A stretch of DNA of 64,000 nt from Cyanobacteriota bacterium (GTDB lineage Bacteria > Cyanobacteriota > Cyanobacteriia > CACIAM-69d). A program made the translations under genes and the position numbers. This document shows positions 10,394 to 20,388 of this stretch, piece by piece (the first letter of the stretch is position 1; each line of letters begins with the position of its first letter). The notes below the pieces were generated by a model. That model did not search any database. It was not told where the DNA came from and saw only the letters and a list, made by a program, of their open reading frames with translations. The stretch is taken from contig JAKRSF010000001.1 in NCBI GenBank assembly GCA_022402445.1, positions 1-64,000 of the forward strand, in the 5' to 3' direction.

Positions 10394-11026
10394 CTAGGGT
10401 TTGGGGAAGTCCTCCGGGACATCCTCCAGGGGCAACACCATATCAATTAGGCAATTGAGGTAGCGATCGCGATCCATGGGCACGATGTCGCGGCCATGCA
10501 AAATTTCCTGGGTAAAAACCCAACTGATCAAAGCCCCCGTCACAATGGACGCCAGGGCTTCGCAGTCATGATTTTGCAGTTGCGGGTAGCGCTGGAAACA
10601 GTCGCGAAAGGCTTCAATGCCTGACTTCGTTAGGGTCTGTAGAAACAGTTGCGCCAGGGCCGGAAATCGCCCCGACTCCCCCACGGTCAGCCGCACGAAT
10701 TCCAGATGTTCTGGATCATTAGCGAGACGTTCCATCAGGGTTTGGCACAGGTGGCGCAGGGCCTGTCGAGGGGGCGCATCGATCGCGCTGGCGGCATAAA
10801 TCCCCGGCAATTTGCGGTGGGCGGCGCGCTGGACCAGGGCAGCAAAAAGGCTTTCCTTATCGCGAAAGTAGCTGTAGACCGTTGCCTTGGACACCCGCGA
10901 CTCCGCCGCCACCCGGTCCATACTGGTGCCCGCATAGCCCTGGGCAAGGAAGGCCCGAAATCCCCCCTCTAGGATTTGCTCAGCCTTGGCGGAGAGGGGC
11001 GAATCGAGGGGCGGGGGAAGGGACAT
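10394..11026 (-). CDS. TetR/AcrR-family transcriptional regulator
   Basis: A 210-residue DNA-binding regulator. The N-terminal helix-turn-helix is clear (GYAGTSMDRVAAESRVSKATVYSYFRDKE spans the recognition helix and the conserved YSYF-KE end). The rest is an all-helical ligand-binding domain that I cannot assign to a ligand. The ATG at 11026 is preferred over a TTG four codons upstream. It lies downstream of, and on the same strand as, the peroxiredoxin-like gene, and both are divergent from frmA-frmB. Control of the formaldehyde genes or of the peroxiredoxin-like gene is an inference from position only; no operator was identified here. Confidence 0.88.
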   Translation of the reverse strand: MSLPPPLDSPLSAKAEQILEGGFRAFLAQGYAGTSMDRVAAESRVSKATVYSYFRDKESLFAALVQRAAHRKLPGIYAASAIDAPPRQALRHLCQTLMERLANDPEHLEFVRLTVGESGRFPALAQLFLQTLTKSGIEAFRDCFQRYPQLQNHDCEALASIVTGALISWVFTQEILHGRDIVPMDRDRYLNCLIDMVLPLEDVPEDFPKP

Positions 11027-11196
11027 GGCGACGGCCAAGGGGAAAGGACAGTGGATGGAAGGCTCGAACCCTCGGGGGGGGATCGCAGGGTCAGTTTAAG
11101 GCCATTCCTTCAATTCGCGGGGGGAGGGGTGGGGGCAAAAACCGGCGATTTGCGGCGATTGACGTGGATTGACGCCGCTGGGGTGGGTTTCTTGCC

Positions 11197-13320
<2,124 letters not shown>

Positions 13321-13362
13321 TGGAATTCTGTTCTTCTTTCACTTCAACTTTCAACCTGAGCG

Positions 13363-14253
13363 ATGGAAACGGTTTTGAATCCGACGGTGGTGAGTGCGGC
13401 CCGCTCCTATGGCGGCTGGCAGCGGGTCTATGAACATCGGTCGGCGGTGCTGGACTGTTCGATGCGGTTTGGCCTCTATGAGCCGCCGGAGCTGGGAAAA
13501 CCCCGATGGGTGCTCTATTGGCTCAGTGGCCTGACCTGTACGGAGCAGAATTTCATTACGAAGTCTGGCTTCCAGCGGTGGGCGGCGGAGTTGGGGGCGA
13601 TCGTGGTGGCTCCGGACACGAGTCCCCGGGGCGATCGCGTGGCGGATGATCCCGATCGCTGGGATTTGGGCCAGGGGGCGGGGTTTTATGTCAATGCCAC
13701 GGAGGAGCCCTGGGCGCGCCACTATCGCATGTATGACTATGTGCTCCAGGATTTGCCGTCGGCGATCGCGTCGATCCTTCCCGGCGTTGGGGAGCTGCCC
13801 ACCGCGATCGCGGGCCATTCCATGGGGGGCCTGGGGGCGCTGGTGCTGGGTCTGCGGAATCCGGGGCGCTACCGCAGCATTTCCGCCTTTTCGCCGATTG
13901 TGAATCCCAGCCAGGTGCCCTGGGGCCAGGGGGCCTTTGGCCATTACCTCGGATCAAAGTACGACGCTTGGCGGGCCTATGATCCCACGGCCTTGATCCA
14001 GGACTATGGCCCTAGGACAGGCCGCGATCCCCAGGGGGAACCGCCAATCCTGATCGATCAGGGCACCGCCGATGGATTTTTGGGGCAGCAGCTTCAGCCG
14101 GAGGTCTTTAGGGATGCCTGTCAGGCGGTTGGCTACCCCGTGACCCTGCGCCTGCAGCCGGACTATGACCACAGCTACTACTTTGTCGCCACGTTCCTGG
14201 GGGATCATTTTGCCCACCACGCGGCCCACTGCACGGGTGATCGCGCCATTTAG
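13363..14253 (+). CDS. frmB: S-formylglutathione hydrolase
   Basis: A 296-residue serine hydrolase of the esterase D family that converts S-formylglutathione to formate and glutathione, the second step after FrmA. The nucleophile Ser is in GHSMGG (S153). The acid and base lie in IDQGTADGFL and DYDHSYYF near the C terminus. LYWLSGLTCTEQNF is the family oxyanion-hole region. The length is typical (about 280). It is preceded closely by frmA, suggesting one transcript. Its last roughly 146 bases overlap the 3' end of the convergent replication-protein gene, which is unusual. Confidence 0.95.
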   Translation: METVLNPTVVSAARSYGGWQRVYEHRSAVLDCSMRFGLYEPPELGKPRWVLYWLSGLTCTEQNFITKSGFQRWAAELGAIVVAPDTSPRGDRVADDPDRWDLGQGAGFYVNATEEPWARHYRMYDYVLQDLPSAIASILPGVGELPTAIAGHSMGGLGALVLGLRNPGRYRSISAFSPIVNPSQVPWGQGAFGHYLGSKYDAWRAYDPTALIQDYGPRTGRDPQGEPPILIDQGTADGFLGQQLQPEVFRDACQAVGYPVTLRLQPDYDHSYYFVATFLGDHFAHHAAHCTGDRAI

Positions 14254-17200
14254 CGATCGCGGGGACCGCAGATCCTTGCTGGGGCCAAGGGGGCCGGGGC
14301 GGATCACCTACCGGGGGGGTTAGGGTATTGAATTTCAGCGGGGTAGGTGATCCAGGGGCGGGGGGTGCCATCCGGAGGCCCTGGCGACGCTCAAGGATGT
14401 CCTGGAGCTGCTGCCAGCGATCGTGATCAAGCCGATAGACCCGCAGCTTTTCCCCCTGGCGGCGCTCCCAGCGGAACTGGCACCGCAGGCCCAATTGCCG
14501 CAGGAGCCGATGCCAAATGTCCACATCGTGCAGGTGGGGGCTTGGATCAAACCCGACGGCCAGCTTCACATCCCGCCGGTGGGCACGCACCCGGTCCACC
14601 AACCCCTTCAGGTCATATTTCGTCCATTCCCGCTCCGGATCCAAAAAGTCCCTGAGGCCCAGATGGTGGCGGGCTTGGCTGGCGAGGGACGCCTGACCAA
14701 AATCCCAGGGGCTCAGGGGATCACCCCGGTGGATTTGATGGGTGATGGTGCTGAGGTCGTGGCGGTGGGCGATCGCCCGGTCCAGCAACTCCTCAAGGGC
14801 CAAAATTTCCTGCCGCTGCTGCCCCTGGCGATCGGCGAGGACAAACTCCGCCGTGATGGCCTCCGGCTCAACCCCGTAGAACATCACCAGGTCATATTTG
14901 GCGATCGCCCACCGCTGGGCCTGGGTGAGGGAGCCCGCCTCCGCCCAATCCCGCAGATCCAGAACTGTCGGTAGGGGGGCCGTGGCGATCGCGGTAGCCT
15001 CCGCCCCCTTGAGGGTTGCCCGGGCCTGACGGATCAGATCCCGCACCTGGGGATTTTGGTCATGGCTACAGTCCACCGCCTCCAGATGGTTGCCCTCGTA
15101 GCGCAGCCGCACCCACAGGGCCGTCCGCAGATGGTCTAGGGCAAACCGCCGCGCCGCCATGGTTTCCGCCCAAAGCTGCACGTGGGGCGACTTCTCCCAG
15201 TCCACGCGATCGCCCAGATCCCCGATCCCCACGGCCATCAACTGCTGCTGAAGTAGGGCCGCCGTCACATCGGTGCGTCGCTTTAGGGTGGCGCGGATCT
15301 GTTCAACCGAGTTGCCCCAGGGGCGATCGCACCCCCCCTGGCCCCGCTCCCGACACCACACAATCCGAGGCACCGGCTGCCGCACCCGCCCGAGGGCCTG
15401 GGCCATGTCCCCATCGGTGATACTGACCCCATAGAACAGGCCAAACACCCGATCAAAGTAGGCGGACTCAATACTCACCCCCGTCGCCAAACTGGGGGTG
15501 GCGATGACCACCTGGGGCTGGAGGGCCGCCAAAACCGCATCGGGCGATCGCGCAAACTGCTGTTCCACCGGGCCGTTGCTCGTGTCCGCATTGATCAGCA
15601 GAACCGGCACTTGCAACTGTTCCAACTGCTCCAGGAGGCGATTGAGCTTTTGGCTATGGCGCTTCGAGTCCGTCGCCACAAAGAGTTTTTCCCCCGCCGC
15701 TGCGGCCGTCAGCAGCCGCGCGATCGCCGCCTGGTCGTGGGGGGCCATCAAAAACTCACCGCCATAGCCCAGGGGCGTCCCCCCATTGCGCACCAGAATC
15801 ACCTGGGCCTCGTCATCCGGTTCACTGCGCAGTTGCTGGAGGTAGTGGAGGGACGAATCATCTAGATCCGCATCCGCCACCAGCACCAGGGCCGCCCCCC
15901 GGATCAGGGTTTGGAACCGGGCCAGGATGGCCGAACGGCGATCGCGGCAGGTGGCCGACAGGAGCAAATGGCGCAGCACCTGCACCACCTCATCGAGCAC
16001 CAGGGTGCAGCCCCGGAATCGCTCGGGATCAAGGGCCAGCAGGGAATCTACACACAGGCCCACCCGCAGGGAATAGGCGGCCCCGGTGATCGCATCGGGG
16101 GGATGACCGTCGAGGGCAAAGCGATCTAGATCGCCGCGATAGGCCGCCCCCACGCGATCGCACAGGTTCCGCATCAGGGCGACCCGATGGCCCACCAGCG
16201 CCGTGGTGCCCCGGACCTCCAGCCAGCGTGCGAGACATTTGGTTTTGCCCGTCCCCTTTGGACTGGCGATCGCCACAATGGGCCGCCGCGATCGCGCCAC
16301 CTGGTCCCAAAGGCCCGTCCAGTCCTGATCCCCCAGATCGCCGCCGGGGATCAACCAATCGGCCCGATAGGTCAGCCGCCCCTGCAACCGCTGCCAGCAT
16401 CGCCACCCGTCGAGATCCATCGCCTCCCCAAAAATCCGATCCAGGGACATTGAGGCATCCCCCTCTGGCCTCTGATCAGCCCCCTGGGCCGCGATCGCCG
16501 CGATCGCATCATCAATCCCCTTGCCCAGCTCCATCGGCCAGGTCAGGACCGACACCCGGCACCCGCGATCCGTCAGGAGTGCCCCCAGCCCCGCCATGGC
16601 CGCCGCCACCCGCGATCGCGCCCTGGGATGGCTGTCCTGGTCAAAGGCCAACTGAATGGCCCTTCCCGCCGTCGCAAAGGGCCGCAAATCCTCGATCAGC
16701 TCCGGTCCCCCCTCCAGGGGTCTACCGAGGGCATCGCGCCGCCGGTGGCCCCCATGGACGCCATACAGGGCGATCGCACAGCGCCCCTGGGACAGCAGCG
16801 CCAATGCCTTCTTGCCCCCCTCCGTCAGCACCACCTCCACCTGGGGATGCGCCACCACCCAGGGCCAAAAGTCCGTGGGCTCGACCCCCTCTGGCACCGG
16901 CAGGCCCGCCCGCGCCGCGATCGCCCCCCAGATCCGCAGGGGCACCGCCGGGAAAAATCCCCGCGCCCCATTCCCCTTCGGCGTTTCGTACTTGTAGACC
17001 TTGCCCCCCATGCGATCGCGGCGCGGCGTCGAAAGCTTCAGTTGCCAGACGGTGCCATCCCCGTTTTCGAGGGCGATCGCCGCCAAATTCTGCCGCGCCG
17101 TCCGCCCAAACCGCACCACCCCCGACCAATTCAGGGCCTCATGGATCGGATAGGTGGCCTCATGGCCCCAGTCGCCCCCCGCATCCCCCAGCAGCCGCGT

Positions 17201-17335
17201 TGCCAGGTCGTACACATCCGGCGCGATCGCCGATCCCTCCACAAATTCCGCCCGGATCCGCTCCCCAAAGGCCCGAACATTAGCCAAGGCCCCCGTTTCG
17301 CCACCCGTAACCCGTCCCGTCCCTATGCACACCAT
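14108..17335 (-). CDS. Plasmid replication protein, CyRepA1 family (DUF3854 + superfamily helicase)
   Basis: A 1075-residue protein with the architecture of cyanobacterial CyRepA1 plasmid replication proteins. The N-terminal DUF3854/toprim-like domain has VVLTEGGKKAL (about 175) and an acidic IQLAFDQDSHP motif. A helicase-type ATPase follows, with Walker A (SPKGTGKT, about 362), Walker B (LVLDEVVQ) and late motifs (VIATPSLATGVS, QALGRVRQ). A basic, aromatic C-terminal region follows. ATG at 17335 is preferred: AAGGAG lies nine bases upstream, whereas the GTG at 17344 overlaps that site. The last roughly 49 codons run antisense through the end of frmB and look non-conserved (Pro/Gly/Ser-rich), as if an original stop was lost. 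The 1.2-kb region upstream has repeats that could be its origin or operator. It is probably from an integrated plasmid or an alternative replication origin. Confidence 0.85.
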   Translation of the reverse strand: MVCIGTGRVTGGETGALANVRAFGERIRAEFVEGSAIAPDVYDLATRLLGDAGGDWGHEATYPIHEALNWSGVVRFGRTARQNLAAIALENGDGTVWQLKLSTPRRDRMGGKVYKYETPKGNGARGFFPAVPLRIWGAIAARAGLPVPEGVEPTDFWPWVVAHPQVEVVLTEGGKKALALLSQGRCAIALYGVHGGHRRRDALGRPLEGGPELIEDLRPFATAGRAIQLAFDQDSHPRARSRVAAAMAGLGALLTDRGCRVSVLTWPMELGKGIDDAIAAIAAQGADQRPEGDASMSLDRIFGEAMDLDGWRCWQRLQGRLTYRADWLIPGGDLGDQDWTGLWDQVARSRRPIVAIASPKGTGKTKCLARWLEVRGTTALVGHRVALMRNLCDRVGAAYRGDLDRFALDGHPPDAITGAAYSLRVGLCVDSLLALDPERFRGCTLVLDEVVQVLRHLLLSATCRDRRSAILARFQTLIRGAALVLVADADLDDSSLHYLQQLRSEPDDEAQVILVRNGGTPLGYGGEFLMAPHDQAAIARLLTAAAAGEKLFVATDSKRHSQKLNRLLEQLEQLQVPVLLINADTSNGPVEQQFARSPDAVLAALQPQVVIATPSLATGVSIESAYFDRVFGLFYGVSITDGDMAQALGRVRQPVPRIVWCRERGQGGCDRPWGNSVEQIRATLKRRTDVTAALLQQQLMAVGIGDLGDRVDWEKSPHVQLWAETMAARRFALDHLRTALWVRLRYEGNHLEAVDCSHDQNPQVRDLIRQARATLKGAEATAIATAPLPTVLDLRDWAEAGSLTQAQRWAIAKYDLVMFYGVEPEAITAEFVLADRQGQQRQEILALEELLDRAIAHRHDLSTITHQIHRGDPLSPWDFGQASLASQARHHLGLRDFLDPEREWTKYDLKGLVDRVRAHRRDVKLAVGFDPSPHLHDVDIWHRLLRQLGLRCQFRWERRQGEKLRVYRLDHDRWQQLQDILERRQGLRMAPPAPGSPTPLKFNTLTPPVGDPPRPPWPQQGSAVPAIAKWRDHPCSGPRGGQNDPPGTWRQSSSCGHSPAAGAGSRGSQPPDRHP

Positions 17336-17753
17336 CCTCTGCACTCCTTAATTCCAGGGGTGCAACGGCCGCACGATTCCCTCACCAGCCTGATCTGGAG
17401 TGGGGGGAAAGCGCGATCGCCACCCTAAATCCGCAAATCCCGAAAACTTTCGCGAGCTCCCTACGAACCGCTGGCGAAGATCGGGGAATGGGTCAAAAAG
17501 CTTGAAATCCTTATAGCGAGGCCCTTTCAGGAATTGCCGCTACTTCGACTGATGACTCTGGGGGACATCAAATCCAGAAAAATCCCAGCAGGCCGATCAA
17601 ACGACTGGGCAAGCCACCGAGGGATGTGCTAATTTGAGTTCAAGTATTTTTTCACTTTTTTGGGTGTCCCCCCGGCATCGGTTCGCAGCCATGCTGGATC
17701 AAGGGGACCTTTTTTTTGCTTGCGCTGATTTTGGCGGGGCGCTCAACGCATCG

Positions 17754-17839
17754 GGAACAGAGCAAGACTTTTTGTTTTTGTATGTTGCTCTCTGCGCGGT
17801 TGCTGGGGGGCATGGTGACCCCATCGCCAACTCTGTTCC
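17754..17839. repeat. Nested inverted repeats with T-runs (possible RNA structure)
   Basis: GGAACAGAG (17754-17762) pairs with CTCTGTTCC (17831-17839). The overlapping arm AGAGCAA (17759-17765) can instead pair with TTGCTCT (17785-17791) around a T-rich loop. The two pairings are mutually exclusive. Upstream of a replication gene this could reflect a regulatory RNA, but there is no further evidence. Confidence 0.3.
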
Positions 17840-18247
17840 TGCGCCACCTCTGCTATGTGGATCTCAACTGGACCTTAATGTGGGTCCAATCGCGACGCCC
17901 CAGGGCAAAGGGGTGAAAGATAACCTCGGTTAAATCATTTGATAGCCAATCTACAACCCGAGCCCGCAACTGGGCAAGGGCAGAAACGGATCTGAGCGCG
18001 TGCGAACGGCCCCTTCACCCCGTTTCCCTCGAAAAATCCCTTCAATAGGCCCCGCGATCGCCGTTTTGGCCCCCGGACGCCCTCGGAAATTTCTTGCCCA
18101 TCACTATGCCACAGGGGTTCCGGGAAAACCACGATCGCCCAACTCGGAAATCATGATACAAAACGACCTTAGCCCTTGCCCCATCTAGCCTTCAGCCGCT
18201 GTTTCAGAAAAGGACCACAAAAAACTCACTGTACTTTTTTGCGATCG

Positions 18248-18265
18248 CTATCCCTGGATACTAGA
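18248..18265. repeat. 18-bp direct repeat, copy 1 (CTATCCCTGGATACTAGA)
   Basis: Identical 18-mers at 18248 and 18385, 137 bases apart. Each contains TATCC-CT-GGATA, an inverted repeat of two 5-bp arms, and both are followed by AAAAT-rich sequence. They look like iterons or binding sites of a dimeric protein controlling the CyRepA1 gene. Confidence 0.7.
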
Positions 18266-18384
18266 AAATCTGTAAGCATTGTATAGTCCTTTCCCCGTAA
18301 GGGTTTCAGCGACCGCCAAAAGCGAATTTGCACATTTCAATCACCCCCTCACAACTTTCTGAATTTTCCCCAAACGAAAAAAAC

Positions 18385-18402
18385 CTATCCCTGGATACTA
18401 GA
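18385..18402. repeat. 18-bp direct repeat, copy 2 (CTATCCCTGGATACTAGA)
   Basis: Second exact copy of the 18-mer at 18248. It lies 15 bases before a DnaA-box-like site and about 75 bases before the TTTGTATACAAA palindrome. Confidence 0.7.
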
Positions 18403-18416
18403 GAAAATTCGAGGGC

Positions 18417-18425
18417 TGTGGAAAA
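18417..18425 (-). promoter_or_regulatory. DnaA-box-like nonamer (TTTTCCACA on the minus strand)
   Basis: The plus strand reads TGTGGAAAA, so the minus strand is TTTTCCACA, matching the TTWTNCACA DnaA consensus. I found only one clear copy; ATTTGCACA near 18327 has one mismatch. A single 9-mer can occur by chance, but here it sits among other repeats upstream of a replication gene. Confidence 0.4.
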
Positions 18426-18475
18426 CTCCTGGAGCCCTTACCCAAAAAGCGCTTCAGCGATCAGAGATGGCCAAT

Positions 18476-18487
18476 TTTGTATACAAA
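18476..18487. promoter_or_regulatory. Perfect palindrome TTTGTATACAAA (candidate operator)
   Basis: A 12-bp perfect palindrome. Related half sites (ATACAAAA at 18156, ATTGTATA at 18278, TTTTTGTATG at 17776) occur in the same intergenic region, and TTGTACAA lies upstream of the RNB gene at 22429. A site for the adjacent XRE-domain protein is plausible but unproven. Confidence 0.4.
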
Positions 18488-18497
18488 GCAACTTTTA

Positions 18498-18517
18498 ACA
18501 ATTCTTTACGGAATTGT
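18498..18517. repeat. Inverted repeat ACAATTC-N6-GAATTGT
   Basis: Perfect 7-bp arms with a 6-base spacer, ten bases from the TTTGTATACAAA palindrome and about 60 bases from the stop of the XRE-domain gene. No T-tract follows, so it is more likely a binding site than a terminator. Confidence 0.4.
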
Positions 18518-18578
18518 CGATTAATGGATTTTGTGAGTGAGTGAATGAAAAGGCTTGTGGCGTAAGGAAATTAGGTTA

Positions 18579-20378
18579 TCAATCGAGCCCTAAAACTTCC
18601 CTTAGCTGAGCGGCGTACTCATCAGAAATGGACCGTCGTCCCCGTTCCCAGTGGCAGATCAGGCCGTGGCTGACCCCCATCCGTTCCGCCAGCTCCCGTT
18701 GATTCCACCCGAGGGCCTTGCGCTTTTGCACCACGTCTTCGCCGGAGATGCCCCGGACGCAGCGATCGCCGAGGCGGATCGGGGGGGGCATGTAGGACGG
18801 GAGGGGGGTGATCTCTTCCGGGGCTAGGGCTCGGCCCTTGGCGGAAGCGAGGGATTCGGGGGACGCGATCGCGCTGGGCATTGGATCCGGCGGCGCGATG
18901 CGGAGGGTCGCCTCTAGGAACTGCTGGAAATAATTTGGCCCCTTGCGCATTCGACTCTTGGGCCGCAAATTGCGCAGGTAGTTATCGCCGTAGCGAATCA
19001 CCCAGCCCAGATCCTCGAGCAGCAGCAGGGCATTATCCCAGCGGCTTTTCAGAGTATAGGCGGTTTTTGGGTTGTCCTCCGCCTGTTTGAGCAGGCTACC
19101 GGGCAGGATGAAAGGGTTTTTCAGCAGGCTCTTGACCCGGTAGAGGCGATCGCGCAGGTGACGATTTTCCAGGGTCAGGTGCAGGGCAAGGCGCAGGGCC
19201 AATTCATTGTGGTAGCCATCGATTTTGAGGATGCTCTGGGCCAAAAAACCAAATTGGTAGAGGGCTTGGCGGGCCTGGGAACCGGCGCGATTGAGAAAAT
19301 CCTGGGTCCAGAGACCGGGCTGCACGGTCAGGTCAAGCTGGGTCATGCGCTCGAAGTCCCCCGACAGGAGGTTGCGCTGGCCGTCAAAATCTAGCTTGAT
19401 GTTCCACAGGCGGCTGATATCGACGCTCACCTTGACCTTATGGCCCTGGGGTTGCCCTTCTTGCCAGGTGCCGCGCACCAGGAGGCTATCGAGGAGGCTG
19501 GCGTGCTGGGCGATGTGCTGGAATTTTTCCGGTAGGGTCAGATCCGTGCGCCGCTCCCAGCCCAGGAGGTTGATGACATCGGTGCCCCGCAGGGTGAAGC
19601 GGCCTTCCCAGGGGCGTTCGAGTTGGGTGGCGTAGGCGGCGAAGATGAATTGCAGTTTGGCGGTCTCGAAGCCGAATTTGTCGATGATTTGCTTGGCTTC
19701 GTTCCAGGGCAGCACTTGGATGTCGCCTGGACCGGTGATGTAGTGCTCGATGCGGTTGTAGGCGTCCTTGGGGCTGGTGTGGACGAACCGGGCGAGGCCG
19801 TTGGCGTCTTCCCAGGGGCTGTCGGGGACGACGGCGCGGGTGGCGCTGACCATGACGGCGGCGGTGGCGATCGCCGTGACATCTTCAGCGAAGAAGAAGG
19901 GGGGTTCCGGGGGCAAGAGGGCGTCGCGGACGATGTGGCCCAGTTGCTCGAAGTCCAGGTGATAGGTGCCCTGGGGGCTGGTGCGGTAGGGGTTGAGGAG
20001 GGCGTTGGCGGCGGCGATGAGGCTGTCGAAGTCGCTGCCGATGTCCGTGTCGGGGAGGGCGTTGGGGCCTTGCTGGCACTGGTGGATGGTTTGGCGCAGC
20101 AGGCGGAAATAGTGGCTGCGGATGGATTCGAGCTGTAGGGCGTTGGGGGCGCGATCGCCGGTGGCCTTGTCTTTAGTTGGTTTGCGGCCCCGGCGGCGGG
20201 GGGGATCGGCGGGGATTTTGGCGGCGAGCTGGTCGAGTTTTTCCAGTTCCTCGAGGGCGACCTTGAGGGCGGCGTATTTGATGCTGAGGGCGGCGGGGAC
20301 TTCGGCGTCGGAGAGTTCGTCGAGGGGGGCGGCGAAGAGGTGGGCGATGGCTTCGTGGTTGAGGGTTTGGGGCTGCAT
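18579..20378 (-). CDS. Large uncharacterised protein with C-terminal XRE helix-turn-helix
   Basis: A 599-residue protein. Only the last 55 or so residues are recognisable: a Cro/C1-type helix-turn-helix (WNQRELAERMGVSHGLICHWERGRRSISDEY). The remaining roughly 540 residues are mixed alpha/beta with basic patches (RRRGRKPTK near residue 64) and match no family I know. The middle (DISRLWNIKLDF, QALYQFGFLAQSILKIDG) might be a winged-helix or replication-initiator-like fold, but this is a guess. It lies ten bases downstream of the RNB ribonuclease gene, so the two are likely co-transcribed, and upstream of the CyRepA1 gene on the same strand. That context suggests a regulator or replication accessory factor of a plasmid-type module. 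ATG at 20378 is the only reasonable start. Confidence 0.75.
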   Translation of the reverse strand: MQPQTLNHEAIAHLFAAPLDELSDAEVPAALSIKYAALKVALEELEKLDQLAAKIPADPPRRRGRKPTKDKATGDRAPNALQLESIRSHYFRLLRQTIHQCQQGPNALPDTDIGSDFDSLIAAANALLNPYRTSPQGTYHLDFEQLGHIVRDALLPPEPPFFFAEDVTAIATAAVMVSATRAVVPDSPWEDANGLARFVHTSPKDAYNRIEHYITGPGDIQVLPWNEAKQIIDKFGFETAKLQFIFAAYATQLERPWEGRFTLRGTDVINLLGWERRTDLTLPEKFQHIAQHASLLDSLLVRGTWQEGQPQGHKVKVSVDISRLWNIKLDFDGQRNLLSGDFERMTQLDLTVQPGLWTQDFLNRAGSQARQALYQFGFLAQSILKIDGYHNELALRLALHLTLENRHLRDRLYRVKSLLKNPFILPGSLLKQAEDNPKTAYTLKSRWDNALLLLEDLGWVIRYGDNYLRNLRPKSRMRKGPNYFQQFLEATLRIAPPDPMPSAIASPESLASAKGRALAPEEITPLPSYMPPPIRLGDRCVRGISGEDVVQKRKALGWNQRELAERMGVSHGLICHWERGRRSISDEYAAQLREVLGLD

Positions 20379-20388
20379 GGGGACGGGG

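Larger units (their letters stand above)
17336..18578. other. Repeat-rich intergenic region upstream of the CyRepA1 gene (candidate origin/control region)
   Basis: About 1.24 kb with no convincing gene, between the CyRepA1 start and the stop of the XRE-domain gene. It is more AT-rich than its surroundings, especially 18130-18570. It holds an 18-bp exact direct repeat (two copies), a perfect 12-bp palindrome, a 7-bp inverted repeat, a DnaA-box-like nonamer and several TTGTAT/ATACAA half sites. Nested inverted repeats at 17754-17839 could form an RNA structure. Short open frames (for example 17634-17933, plus strand) have no recognisable features. Position, repeats and the adjacent replication gene make it a candidate plasmid-type origin; this is inference. 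Confidence 0.5.

Noticed and set aside
16228-17283. 351-codon open frame antisense to the CyRepA1 gene
   Set aside because: Pro/Ser/Arg-rich composition and no domain; the opposite strand has clear helicase motifs.
17634-17933. 99-codon frame in the candidate origin region
   Set aside because: No ribosome binding site, no recognisable features, and it covers inverted repeats that are better explained as structure.
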